Assembly: GCA_016712415.1 (NCBI GenBank)
Contig: JADJRC010000007.1
Location: forward strand, 186,001 to 250,000
Direction: 5' to 3'
Source: Lewinellaceae bacterium
GTDB taxonomy: Bacteria; Bacteroidota; Bacteroidia; Chitinophagales; Saprospiraceae
Length of the DNA: 64,000 nucleotides
The notes under the pieces are model-generated. The model ran no database searches. It worked only from the letters and a program-made list of their open reading frames with translations, and was not told the DNA's origin. The translations under genes and the position numbers were made by a program. Below, in pieces: positions 25,716-35,123 of the stretch. How positions within the stretch are numbered: the stretch's first letter is position 1; each line of letters starts with the position of its first letter.

Positions 25716-27166
25716 TCAAATGCCGCCCAAACAAATATACTTGACTTCCATAAACTCCTCCAGTCCGTATTTCGAACCTTCGCGCCCGATGCCGCTTTCC
25801 TTAACGCCGCCGAACGGCGCTACCGTGGTGGCTATCATGCCGGTATTCACGCCGATCATACCATATTCCAATGCCTCGGCCACCTGGAAAACACGCGTGA
25901 TGTCGCGCCCGTAAAAATAGGCGGCAAGTCCGTAAGGCGTATCGTTGGCCATTCGTATGGCGTCGTCGTCGGTATCGAAGCGCGCGACCGGGGCAACCGG
26001 GCCAAATATTTCCTCCTGCATAATGTCCATACCTCCTGCCACATCGGCAAGAACGGTCGGTTCGTAAAAAGTGCCCTGCATCGCGTTTCCACCGGTCAGC
26101 ACACGTGCGCCCTTGAGGGACGCATCGCCCACCAGGCGTTTTACCTTATCCAATGCCTTCCTGTTGATCAGGGGACCAATATTGACACCCTGGTCGGTAC
26201 CAATGCCCACGACCTGCTTTTTACCGCTGCGGTAAATTTTTCCAGAAAAACCTCATAAACAGCGCTTTGAACAAATATCCGGTTGGCGCAAACACAGGTT
26301 TGGCCTGCATTGCGGTACTTGGATGCTATCGCGCCGTCGACGGCAGCGTCAAGGTCGGCATCATCGAATACGATAAACGGAGCATTGCCGCCCAACTCCA
26401 GTGATATCTTTTTTACGGTTCCGGCGCACTGGCGCATCAGGAGTTTCCCCACTGCCGTACTGCCTGTAAAGGAAAGTTTGCGCACGACGGGATTGTCCGT
26501 CAGTTCGCCACCTATGGCGGGCGCATCAAGGCCTGTGACAATATTGAGCACGCCGGCAGGAAAGCCTGCACGGGAGGCCAGTTCGGCCAGGGCCAGGGCA
26601 GAAAGAGGCGTTTCTTCCGACGGTTTCAGCACGACAGTACAGCCTGCCGCCAATGCCGGCGCCACCTTGCGGGTAATCATCGCATTGGGAAAGTTCCAGG
26701 GGGTGATGGCCGCTACTACGCCGACAGGCTGTTTGGTCACCAGAAGGCGAAGACCGGCCTGATGGGGCGGAATAATGTCGCCATAGGCGCGTTTACCCTC
26801 TTCCGCAAACCATTCGATGAAAGTTGCGCCGTAGCGTACCTCACCGCGTGACTCGGCGAGGGGTTTTCCCTGTTCGAGGGTCATTAGCAGCGCCAGGTCT
26901 TCGGTATTTTCGAGAATGAGGTCGTGCCAGCGCCGCAGGATTGCGGCGCGCGCGGTAGCCGTTTTCGAGCGCCATACGGGAAGCGCCTCCGCTGCCGCAT
27001 CAATTGCGCGGCGTGTTTCGGCAGCGCCGCAATCGGCTACCTTGGCCAATACCTCGCCACTGGCAGGGTTGGATACCGGAAAAACGCTGCCGGAGTCGGC
27101 ATTTACCCATTGGCCGTTGATATATGTCTGATTTTGAAGAAGCGTAGAGTCTTTAATAATGGACAT
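25716..27166 (-). CDS. NAD(P)-dependent succinate-semialdehyde dehydrogenase-like, frameshifted
   Basis: An aldehyde dehydrogenase split into two frames. The N-terminal part starts at ATG 27166 (MSIIKDSTLLQNQTYINGQW) and carries 'TPWNFPNAMITRKVAPALA', SFTGSTAVGK, the general base in LELGGNAPF and the catalytic Cys in NAGQTCVCANR. The rest begins in another frame (VVGIGTDQGVNIGPLINRKA) and holds EEIFGPVAPV and the C-terminus. Adding one A to the A5 run (T5 at 26218-26222, plus strand) restores EKFTAAVKKQVVGIGTDQG. Similarity is to the GabD type, acting in 4-aminobutyrate or related aldehyde oxidation. It is intact apart from this one base, so sequencing error is likely. Confidence 0.85.
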
Positions 27167-27280
27167 TTTTGTCGAGCGGTTGTTGTTTTGCAAAATAACA
27201 AAATTCCGGGTCAAACGGCTTCCCCTTTTTTGTCCGCTGAAAAAATCCCTACATTTCGCGTCAAACAATATAATCTGACT

Positions 27281-29626
27281 GTGAAACACTGCCTCCTTTT
27301 TACCTTTTTATGTTATGCCGGCTTCGTATCGTCGCAAAATGACTCCACCCTGCTGCTTGCCCCGGAGCGGCTGACCAACAAAGACGTGGTGACCAGGGAT
27401 ATTGACCTTCAGAAAACGAAGGTTATTTCCGCGACCCGCTCGCTGGAAGACATGGACCATCTGCCGTTTACGATATGGGTGGTTACCTCGGACGATATTC
27501 TTCGAAACGGCTTCGTTACCCTGGGCGATGTGCTGCGCGCTGCACCTGGTATAAGGGTGTCGCAGCCGGGCAATGCCATTGAAGGGGAAACATTTTTAAT
27601 GAGGGGCATGTCGGGCAATCAATACGTCAAAATTCTCATCAACGACGTACCGGTGAAACCCGGCATCGCACTGGGTATGCCTATCGGAGCACAAATTCCC
27701 ATCCGGCAGGCAGAGCGCATTGAGGTCATGTACGGCCCCGCAGCATCCATTTACGGCAACGAAGCCTGTGCAGGCGTGGTCAATATTATTCTGAAAGAAA
27801 CCGAGCGTCCCATATTCACCCAGGCAGACCTTTCTTTCGGCAACAACGGCTACAACAGCCTCGACCTGATGCTCGGCGGCAAACTGTTTCAAGACAAAAA
27901 CATATTTCGCTTCAGCCTGTACGGCAGCAATACCATCCGCGAAAAAACGGATATTTTTTACGACCGCAACCTGTTCAACACCAACAATTACCTGCCCTTC
28001 GGGCTCAAACCCTCGCTGTATCTCGACAACCGGAACTTCCGGCCCGATCAGCCGCCAGACGACAGTCTGCCCAGAATAGCCGCCATACCGCACGAAAGCC
28101 GGCTGTTGGGCATTAACCTGAACTGGCGGGGTATTCATTTCACCTACAACCGCATGGCAAGGTTCGATCATACCGCATTGGGAACCAGTCCCCTGGCTGT
28201 TTCCTATGCCAATCCATCCAACCGGCTTGCCGAACGGATGGAAACGTTTGCGCTCCGATTTACCCGAACCAGGCCTAAATGGGTTACACATAATACCTTT
28301 TCAGCCGTACGCTACCGCGTAGACAATACATCCACCACCACCTATGTTTTCGATGCCCTGAGCGCCGCCACCTACAAGGTTTTGGTACCCGGAATGGCCA
28401 GCGACTCCCAGAAGACGGCCGTTTTGCAGAGCATTTACCGCTCGCTTGCTTCTGATGAGCGATATACGGTCGGCAGTGGTATTGACCTGCGGTTCGAATC
28501 GCTGTTGAATGCCGACATCAGCAGTAAATTTTCGATTGACGCAGGCGTGCAGGTCAATGCCGGCGTAGGTACCCCGGCATTATCGCACTATGACATTCCA
28601 TTGGATGTCAAGATCGACGGCAATACCACTCCCGATCAGGTAAAACCATACCAGCCGCTAGGGTTCAGCGACCTGGAAAGCAACTTCTTTGCCCAGCTCA
28701 AATGGCACGGCAAACGGTTGTACGCCGTCGGCGGAAGCGCCATCAATTATTCGATCAACTTCGGATTTATACCGGCGCCACGACTGGGGATATTATACCG
28801 GCTCGACAGTACCTGGGCTGTAAGGGCCAATTATGCCACGGGATTCCGGCTTCCTTCCATGTATGCCCGGGCACATACTTTTTTTATCGTGGATGCCGGT
28901 GGCGGTAGTGTCAACGTATCCGCTTCCGAGGCAGATGCCACCGAAAAATCCAACACCTGGGAAGCGGGTCTGCGGTACACCAGGCCCGATTTAAGGGTAG
29001 AGGCTGTCTTTTTCTCGGAGCGAATCTACCGCCTGCTGAAACCGGGTTCGTTGAAACAGGAAAATGGTTTTGTCGCACCCTGGCGCTATGGCTGGCTCAA
29101 TGAACCTGGACTCTCGATGACAATGTGGGGCATTCAGGGTCTGATCAGTATAGTGAATCAGGAAATCGCGCTCAATAACGGGCGCAGAAAAACCGCGATA
29201 AAAGGGCGAACAGAACTGTTTTTCCAATATGCGCGCGGTAAAGAATGGATTGGCGAAAACCGGGATGTTATTGACGATGTATTTAACGCTCCTCACTGGC
29301 AATTTCAATTCCGGACCTTTTTCACCATAAACAAGTTCGAAATGATGTTTGCTTCGAATCGCCAGACCAGCGCGTTAAGCAAATCCATTGCCTATCGGGA
29401 TGACTACAAACGCGAGGTCACCCAGGAGCGCTATGCTACTTTTCGCACCTGGGATGCCACGGCCCGGCTTTACCTGAGCAACCACTTTCTCGTGTATTTT
29501 TATGTGCAGAACCTGTTTAACAAGCGTTATGGCGGGCTGGATGCTACCGGCACTCCCGATGATTTGTTGTACAACCCGCAACAGGGGCGGCTCATACGCT
29601 TCGGCATCAATTACAACATGAACTAA
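27281..29626 (+). CDS. TonB-dependent outer-membrane receptor
   Basis: An outer-membrane active-uptake receptor of about 781 residues. The GTG at 27281 begins a signal peptide (MKHCLLFTFLCYAGFVSS); the open frame upstream to 26924 is antisense to the dehydrogenase and not coding. The plug domain has 'VISATRSLEDMDHLPFTIWVVTSDDIL' (TonB-box region and plug start), 'LRAAPGIRVSQ', 'GMSGNQYVKILINDVPV' and 'ERIEVMYGPAASIYGNEACAGVVNII'. The C-terminus has the barrel-end pattern 'YFYVQNLFNKRYGG...GRLIRFGINYNMN'. There is no SusD partner. The plug resembles siderophore or vitamin receptors, but the ligand is unknown. Confidence 0.9.
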   Translation: MKHCLLFTFLCYAGFVSSQNDSTLLLAPERLTNKDVVTRDIDLQKTKVISATRSLEDMDHLPFTIWVVTSDDILRNGFVTLGDVLRAAPGIRVSQPGNAIEGETFLMRGMSGNQYVKILINDVPVKPGIALGMPIGAQIPIRQAERIEVMYGPAASIYGNEACAGVVNIILKETERPIFTQADLSFGNNGYNSLDLMLGGKLFQDKNIFRFSLYGSNTIREKTDIFYDRNLFNTNNYLPFGLKPSLYLDNRNFRPDQPPDDSLPRIAAIPHESRLLGINLNWRGIHFTYNRMARFDHTALGTSPLAVSYANPSNRLAERMETFALRFTRTRPKWVTHNTFSAVRYRVDNTSTTTYVFDALSAATYKVLVPGMASDSQKTAVLQSIYRSLASDERYTVGSGIDLRFESLLNADISSKFSIDAGVQVNAGVGTPALSHYDIPLDVKIDGNTTPDQVKPYQPLGFSDLESNFFAQLKWHGKRLYAVGGSAINYSINFGFIPAPRLGILYRLDSTWAVRANYATGFRLPSMYARAHTFFIVDAGGGSVNVSASEADATEKSNTWEAGLRYTRPDLRVEAVFFSERIYRLLKPGSLKQENGFVAPWRYGWLNEPGLSMTMWGIQGLISIVNQEIALNNGRRKTAIKGRTELFFQYARGKEWIGENRDVIDDVFNAPHWQFQFRTFFTINKFEMMFASNRQTSALSKSIAYRDDYKREVTQERYATFRTWDATARLYLSNHFLVYFYVQNLFNKRYGGLDATGTPDDLLYNPQQGRLIRFGINYNMN

Positions 29627-29635
29627 GCCCGGATA

Positions 29636-30085
29636 TCAACGCAACCGGTCTGCCGATCGCACCAGGTTTTCATCTTTGTGGATAAACCGTACGGCCAGCC
29701 AGTTGAAAACCGCAGCCAATCCAGGAAGCGCCAATCCGGCGCCGTAATGCGTATTGCCGTCGACGGGAAGTTGTTGCATGGTCTGATACACCACAAATAC
29801 AGCCAGGACGGCAAGCAGCAGCGAGGCTATTGCAGCACCTCCGCCCAATCGTGCCTGTAATGCGCGATTGCCAAACAGAAAAATAGCTGTCAGCGAAACA
29901 AGTCCGCTCAGAATACAAAGCCCCAAAAGCCCTGGATTATCCATTGGGTTCAGCACATTATCGGCAAGCGCCGGCACCGAAGCTGCGGAGTTTCCACTTT
30001 CAGTAGTCAAATACGGGGTGACAAACTGGCCAAAACCCGCTGCGGCAGCCAGCAAAAGGAAAATAGATTGTATGCGTTGTATCAT
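29636..30085 (-). CDS. DUF4293 family four-helix membrane protein
   Basis: ATG 30085 begins MIQRIQSIFLLLAAAAGFGQ, the characteristic N-terminus of the Bacteroidota-specific DUF4293 family. The 149-residue protein has four membrane helices (about residues 5-22, 47-66, 73-95 and 100-135) and a short charged tail (HKDENLVRSADRLR). Function is unknown. It converges on the TonB receptor with a 9-bp gap. Confidence 0.75.
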   Translation of the reverse strand: MIQRIQSIFLLLAAAAGFGQFVTPYLTTESGNSAASVPALADNVLNPMDNPGLLGLCILSGLVSLTAIFLFGNRALQARLGGGAAIASLLLAVLAVFVVYQTMQQLPVDGNTHYGAGLALPGLAAVFNWLAVRFIHKDENLVRSADRLR

Positions 30086-30149
30086 GTTTGTGCTGATTAA
30101 TAGAATCCGGATGGGCAAAAATACAACGCGGCGCATCACTTCACAGCTT

Positions 30150-30971
30150 TCATTGCTGTGCCTGCAAAAAAGGCTGGTACATCATCAGCGCATGGTTTTC
30201 TGTCACGACTTCTTCGCGGAGTATTTCGCCGGTCCGGCGATCCAGTACCCTGCGGGCGATAACATTGTGCCTGGAGTAGCCGCCCCATGGCTCATGGCGG
30301 ATATGGTGCCCCTGTTCAAAAACTTCATAATCTGCTTCCGGAAGGCATACACTGCGAATTTCGCCATGTAAATGTGATTCACTGAGCCAAACCCGGAGTT
30401 GAAACGGGTGCGGGGTGCTGTTGTAAATTTGAAGGTCGATATAGTTGTAGGCCAGCGTGGCGCCGGACCCAAATGGCAACTTGCGATTTTCATCCGGGAA
30501 AACGTCATAACTGTGGCGCCAGCGCTCCGTCACCGCAAGCGGCGTGTGCAGGGCCATCCAATAGAGCAGGTTACCCATCTGGCACAGTCCACCTCCGATA
30601 CCTTTTTTGATCCTGCCGTTTTTCAACACCAACCCTTCCCGGTACCCGCGCCGTCCACATGGATTACCCACCAGACGCCAGAAAGAAAATGTCTCGCCGG
30701 GCATTATCAACAGTCCGTCTATATTTGCTGCCGCCAGTCGCAGGTTTATGACCTTGTTGTGTTGAAGGTACATATCCACGTTTTTCAATACACGAAAGAG
30801 AGGGGTCCGGTGTTCAAAGACGAGTGCAGCGAGGGGCCGGGTTCGCTGCCGTGAAAATTTTTGTCGCCCGGTCAACCATTGCAGTCGCCTTTTCTGGATA
30901 TACAGCCAGCGACCCAGGTGGTGACGAAACGGTGAACGTATTGCCGGCGCCTGAACAGAAGTTGTTGTCAT
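30150..30971 (-). CDS. VanW family protein
   Basis: ATG 30971 gives 273 residues (MTTTSVQAPAIRSPF). The family core is clear: 'INLRLAAANIDGLLIMPGETFSFWRLVGNP', 'YREGLVLKNGRIKKGIGGGLCQMGNLLYWMALHTPL' and 'PFGSGATLAYNYIDLQIYNST'. VanW proteins were named from glycopeptide-resistance clusters, but most, including those in Gram-negatives, have no assigned biochemistry. There are no van ligase genes here, so resistance should not be inferred. No signal peptide is evident. Confidence 0.85.
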   Translation of the reverse strand: MTTTSVQAPAIRSPFRHHLGRWLYIQKRRLQWLTGRQKFSRQRTRPLAALVFEHRTPLFRVLKNVDMYLQHNKVINLRLAAANIDGLLIMPGETFSFWRLVGNPCGRRGYREGLVLKNGRIKKGIGGGLCQMGNLLYWMALHTPLAVTERWRHSYDVFPDENRKLPFGSGATLAYNYIDLQIYNSTPHPFQLRVWLSESHLHGEIRSVCLPEADYEVFEQGHHIRHEPWGGYSRHNVIARRVLDRRTGEILREEVVTENHALMMYQPFLQAQQ

Positions 30972-31092
30972 ACGATCATGTAACGTTACTTGCGGGAAAA
31001 ATTGTTGTTTTACGCCAATATCACCTGTCATATACCTCCGCAAAACTATTTATACCCGGGAATGCCGGCTTCATAAAATTCATTCAGGTACT

Positions 31093-32235
31093 ATGTTACA
31101 ATATCATCTGAGTTATTGGGAACGTGAAACTTTTTTTAAGCCGATCGATGTAGCGGTGATCGGCAGCGGGATCGTCGGCCTTGCGGCAGCCATTCACCTG
31201 AAAACGCTCGACCCGAAACTCCGTGTTGCCATTATCGAAAGAGGCCCATTGCCGATTGGCGCCAGCACCCGCAATGCGGGATTCGCCTGTTTCGGTTCCA
31301 TGACAGAACTGCTCGACGACCAAACGCGCATGAGTGAAGACATGATGCTGAACCTGGTGGAAAAACGCTGGCGCGGGTTGCAGCGATTGCGCGCGCTTGT
31401 GGGCGACGACAACCTTGAATTCAAGCAACTGGGGGGCTACGAAATGTTTACGGAAGATGAAGAAGAGGTATTCCAGCAGTGTGCAGAGCAGATACCCGAT
31501 TTCAACCGCAAGATTGGCGCCATCACCGGTTATCCAGAGGTGTACAGGGTGGTCGACGAGCGACTGACCGGTTTTGGGTTCCGGCGGGTACGTCACCTTA
31601 TCCTGAATCAGCCTGAAGGGCAGGTACACACCGGCAGGATGATGGAAGCGCTTTTAAAAAGAGCACACGAAAAGGATATAAAAATATTCAACGGTATTAC
31701 GATAAAACACCTGAAAGACACCAGCGAAGGGGTAGAACTGGAAACCGAATTCGGATGGACACTGCGCATCCCAAAAATTCTGGTGGCTGTAAACGGTTTT
31801 GCCAAACGGCTGCTCGCAGGCGCGGATACCACACCTGCCCGCAATCAGGTGCTCATTACCCACCCGATTCCAGGGCTGAAGGTTGCCGGATGTTTTCATT
31901 ACGACCGCGGCTATTTTTATTTCCGCAATATCGACGGCCGGATTTTGCTGGGAGGAGGCCGTCACCTGGCGCAGGATGAAGAAAAAACAGATGAATTCGG
32001 CACCACCGAACTGATCCGCAGCGCACTGGTACAACTGCTCAACACAGTCATTTGTCCGGCGCAAAAACCCGAAGTAGATACCTGGTGGTCAGGTATCCTG
32101 GGGTTGGGGCCGGAGAAAAAGCCCATTATCGAAAAGGTGTCGCCCAATGTCGTGGTGTCCGTACGCCTCAGCGGCATGGGCGTTGCAATCGGCACTCTGG
32201 TCGGGCAGGAAGGCGCTGAAATGTTATTGGAATAA
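31093..32235 (+). CDS. FAD-dependent oxidoreductase (DAO/glycine oxidase-like)
   Basis: A 380-residue D-amino-acid-oxidase-fold flavoprotein. The dinucleotide-binding motif is VAVIGSGIVGLAAAIHL at about residues 18-34. STRNAGFACFGS is typical of the amino-acid dehydrogenase/oxidase branch, and the C-terminal part has 'YFYFRNIDGRILLGGGRH' and VVSVRLSGMGVAIGTLVG. It likely oxidises an amine or amino acid; the substrate is unknown. It converges on the 2-oxoglutarate oxygenase gene with a 6-bp gap. Confidence 0.82.
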   Translation: MLQYHLSYWERETFFKPIDVAVIGSGIVGLAAAIHLKTLDPKLRVAIIERGPLPIGASTRNAGFACFGSMTELLDDQTRMSEDMMLNLVEKRWRGLQRLRALVGDDNLEFKQLGGYEMFTEDEEEVFQQCAEQIPDFNRKIGAITGYPEVYRVVDERLTGFGFRRVRHLILNQPEGQVHTGRMMEALLKRAHEKDIKIFNGITIKHLKDTSEGVELETEFGWTLRIPKILVAVNGFAKRLLAGADTTPARNQVLITHPIPGLKVAGCFHYDRGYFYFRNIDGRILLGGGRHLAQDEEKTDEFGTTELIRSALVQLLNTVICPAQKPEVDTWWSGILGLGPEKKPIIEKVSPNVVVSVRLSGMGVAIGTLVGQEGAEMLLE

Positions 32236-32241
32236 CATCCA

Positions 32242-33195
32242 TTACTTTTTCAGGCCTATTTCCCGAAGCCTTTCATCCAGGTATTCGCCCGCTGTGACCG
32301 GCTCGTAATGCAGCGGATTATCTGCCGACACACAGGCCGGTAAACAGTCGAGGCGCATATCGCTCACCGGATGCAGGAAAAAAGGAATGCTCAGGCGCGG
32401 CAGGTGCCATTCCTCGCGCGGCGGGTTTACCACGCGGTGGGTTGTGCTTTTCAGGTAGTTGTTGGTCAGGCGTTGCAACATATCGCCTACGTTTATGACG
32501 ATCTCGTCTGCTTCCGGCAGGATGGCCATCCATTCGTTTTTGGAATTCAGCAATTGTAATCCGCCCGCGCTGGCGCCAACGAGCAGTGTGATCAGGTTGA
32601 TGTCTTCATGTTGCTCGGCGCGAATCGCGCTCGCCGGTTCATGAGTGATGGGTGGATAGTGGATGCTGCGCAGGATGGAGTTGCCCTGCCGGATGTATTG
32701 GCTAAAAAAGTCCCGATCAAGGTTGAGATGCCGGGCAATTGCTTCGAGCAGTTGACTGCCCACTTTTTCAAATGCCTGGTAAAGTTCGCGACCAAGAGCC
32801 GGCATTTCCGGTGTTTCAGCCACCTGAACATTATCCGGGTATTGCGATTTTAGCGGATGCCCGTCGGGGACCACCTGGCCAATCTGGAAAAACTCCTTGA
32901 GGTCGGCCACCTGCGATTGCTTGGCGTGTTCTTTTCCAAAAGAAGTATAACCGCGTTGTCCGGCCATGCCGGCTATTTCATATTTCTTTTTCACCTCGTC
33001 GGGCAACGCAAAAAACGCTTTGGAAGCGGCATAAAAGCCATCTACAAGACTTTTGGGAATGCCATGATTGACGACGGCAACAAATCCGACTTCATGGAAG
33101 GCCTTACCGAGGTCGCGGACGAATGCCGTTTGTTCTGCTGCGGAGCCATTTACGAATTGGGACAGGTCGACAGTGGGGATGCCTTTTTCTTTCAT
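32242..33195 (-). CDS. Isopenicillin N synthase-like 2-oxoglutarate/Fe(II) oxygenase
   Basis: A non-haem iron oxygenase of about 317 residues. The N-terminal DIOX_N region reads 'IPTVDLSQFVNG...FHEVGFVAVVNHGIP', and the double-stranded beta-helix holds the iron ligands H-x-D in EQHEDINLITLL and the distal His in STTHRVVNPP, with the 2-oxoglutarate Arg/Ser following in 'PRLSIPFFLHP'. ATG 33195 is chosen; a GTG at 33216 would add 7 residues. The family covers antibiotic, hormone and unknown oxidations. No biosynthetic cluster surrounds it. Confidence 0.85.
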   Translation of the reverse strand: MKEKGIPTVDLSQFVNGSAAEQTAFVRDLGKAFHEVGFVAVVNHGIPKSLVDGFYAASKAFFALPDEVKKKYEIAGMAGQRGYTSFGKEHAKQSQVADLKEFFQIGQVVPDGHPLKSQYPDNVQVAETPEMPALGRELYQAFEKVGSQLLEAIARHLNLDRDFFSQYIRQGNSILRSIHYPPITHEPASAIRAEQHEDINLITLLVGASAGGLQLLNSKNEWMAILPEADEIVINVGDMLQRLTNNYLKSTTHRVVNPPREEWHLPRLSIPFFLHPVSDMRLDCLPACVSADNPLHYEPVTAGEYLDERLREIGLKK

Positions 33196-33271
33196 ATCAT
33201 TTACTTGGTTGGACACTTAATTCGGCTACAAAAGTCGCAGCTTCTGACTAACCAAACAACATCCCGGCCTT

Positions 33272-34063
33272 TTACCAGTCTTTTTCCTTGCCACTGGAAG
33301 TTGGTTGCCGACGCTGTTCGCGGTATTTGCGCGCATTTTTGCGGTCTTCGGGACCAATGGCGGTCTCCAACAGGCGCTGGGCTTCTTCCTTTTTTAGTTT
33401 GGCTGCACTTTTCGGTTGTTGTTGCGGTTCGCCCGGCTGCTCTTGTTCCTGCTGCTTTTGCTGGCCGTTTTGAGGTTGCTGGGGCTGGGGCTGGTTCTGT
33501 TGGTCTTGATTTTGAGGCTGATTTTGCTGGTTTCCCTGCTGTTGCGACTGATCCTGATTTTGTTGCGACTGGTCTTGTTGTTGCTTTTGCTGCTGTTGGC
33601 GTTGTTGTTCTTCCCGGAGTTTCTTTTTGGCCATTTGCAGGTTTTGTTTCGTACCGGCATCGCCCGGGCGCAGTCGCAGGCTTTTTTCATAGGCCTGTAC
33701 CGCTTCTTTAAATTGCTGTTGTTTTAAGTGTGCATTACCGAGGTTGTGCAACGCATCGGCTTTAAAAAGCGGTTCGGTTGCGGCGTCGGCTGCCTGCGAA
33801 AAACGTTTGGTCGCATCTTCCCATTTTCCCTGTTGATAAAACGCACTTCCGAGGTTGTATAACGCCTGTGGATCGCCAAACTGGCGGTCGGCAGCATCCC
33901 TGTAGTATTGCTCCGATTCCTGGTAATGCTCCAGATCGTAGGCCCTGTCCCCTTTCCGAAGCAACTGGTGGCGGGATTGTGCCCAGGTTGTTCCGACAAG
34001 AAAAAGGCCGCCCAAGGAGAGTGCCAGAACATAAATACTGCGAAAACCAACATTTCTACCCAT
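33272..34063 (-). CDS. TPR protein of the Bat operon (BatC-like)
   Basis: A signal or anchor segment (IYVLALSLGGLFLVGTTWA) is followed by about three tetratricopeptide repeats (residues 35-150: 'GDPQALYNLGSAFYQQGKW', 'ALHNLGNAHLKQQQFKEAVQ', 'AYEKSLRLRPGD'), then a long Gln/Asn-rich low-complexity region (about 150-220) and a basic tail. This layout matches BatC of the Bacteroides aerotolerance operon. It lies 6 bp after BatB and is last in the operon. The Gln tract is encoded by near-repetitive CAG/CAA codons and could vary in length. Confidence 0.82.
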   Translation of the reverse strand: MGRNVGFRSIYVLALSLGGLFLVGTTWAQSRHQLLRKGDRAYDLEHYQESEQYYRDAADRQFGDPQALYNLGSAFYQQGKWEDATKRFSQAADAATEPLFKADALHNLGNAHLKQQQFKEAVQAYEKSLRLRPGDAGTKQNLQMAKKKLREEQQRQQQQKQQQDQSQQNQDQSQQQGNQQNQPQNQDQQNQPQPQQPQNGQQKQQEQEQPGEPQQQPKSAAKLKKEEAQRLLETAIGPEDRKNARKYREQRRQPTSSGKEKDW

Positions 34064-34069
34064 CGTAAT

Positions 34070-35062
34070 TCAGTTCTGTTTTCTGAAGGAAATCAAAAAC
34101 TCCAGCATTATCAACAGCAGTGCCGGCAAAAGAAACCACTGGTAGTAGGATTCAAATTCAGCAAAAGAACGCACCTCCATCTCCCGCTTTTGCAGGTTGC
34201 CGACCTCCCGTTTCAATGATTCAATGGCGGCATTGCCCTGGCTGACATTGTACCACTTACCGCCCCCCGACGCGGCGATGCGCTGAAGCATTACCTCGTC
34301 CATCCGGGTGCGCACAATTTGGTCGTCCTGATTCCGCTTAAACTGCCGCATACCCGAGCCATCATCTTCAGGGATCGGTCCGCCCGCCAGCGTACCCACT
34401 CCAACGGTATTTACAATAGTACCATTTCCCAGCGCTTCTTTTGCTTTTTTTTCAACGTTGTCGTCGTGGTTTTCGCCGTCTGTAATCAGGATGATCGTTC
34501 GGCCTCCCCCCGGATCGGCTCCGAAGGATTGCTGTGCCAGATCTATCGCAGCTGCAATGGCCGTGCCCTGTTCGGTGATCAGGTCGGGCGTAGCACTTTG
34601 CAGGCTTTGCAGCAGGAACGAATAGTCGGTGGAAAGCGGCATCTGCAGAAATGCGTTTCCGGCAAAAAAGATAAGCCCGATACGCTCGCCTTCGAGTTCC
34701 TGCAGGAGTTTTCCGGCAAACACCTTGGCCAGTTCAAGACGGTTGGGCGCGACGTCTTCGCACAACATGCTTTGCGAGATATCAAAGGCAATAAATACAT
34801 CGGCGGCGTCCTGCGTAACAGTTTGTTTTTTTGCCCCGCGTTGCGGATTGGCCCAGGCAATTGCCAGTAATATCAGACCTGCGGTAAAAAGAACACCTTT
34901 CCACCAAAATCTCTTTTCCGAAAAGCCCTGCATGATACGATCCACATTGCCCAGCCGGCTCAGCGCATTCCGTCGCCAGAGCCGGTAAGCCATCAGCAGC
35001 AATACCAGCAATGGCGCGGCGGCGAGAAAATACAGATGCTCCGGATATTCGTATCTGAACAT
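34070..35062 (-). CDS. batB: VWA-domain membrane protein (BatB)
   Basis: Two N-terminal helices (YFLAAAPLLVLLLMAYRLW and VLFTAGLILLAIAWANPQ), a von Willebrand A domain with an intact metal-ion-dependent adhesion site (FDISQSM, the Thr region TEQGTAIAAAID, and Asp in LITDGENHDD), and a C-terminal helix near the end (WFLLPALLLIMLEFLISF). This topology is that of BatA/BatB. These proteins associate with the MoxR ATPase. It follows batA by about 60 bp. Confidence 0.85.
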   Translation of the reverse strand: MFRYEYPEHLYFLAAAPLLVLLLMAYRLWRRNALSRLGNVDRIMQGFSEKRFWWKGVLFTAGLILLAIAWANPQRGAKKQTVTQDAADVFIAFDISQSMLCEDVAPNRLELAKVFAGKLLQELEGERIGLIFFAGNAFLQMPLSTDYSFLLQSLQSATPDLITEQGTAIAAAIDLAQQSFGADPGGGRTIILITDGENHDDNVEKKAKEALGNGTIVNTVGVGTLAGGPIPEDDGSGMRQFKRNQDDQIVRTRMDEVMLQRIAASGGGKWYNVSQGNAAIESLKREVGNLQKREMEVRSFAEFESYYQWFLLPALLLIMLEFLISFRKQN

Positions 35063-35123
35063 AATCGAAGGTTCTTTTCAGGGTATTTTGGGATAAAGGA
35101 TTTTATGGTTTAACCATTGTATT

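Noticed and set aside
26924..27280. N-terminal extension of the TonB receptor
   Set aside because: It is antisense to the dehydrogenase and lies before a proper signal peptide that starts at GTG 27281.
30150..30971. Vancomycin resistance gene
   Set aside because: VanW is not a resistance enzyme by itself, and no van ligase, dehydrogenase or dipeptidase is present.
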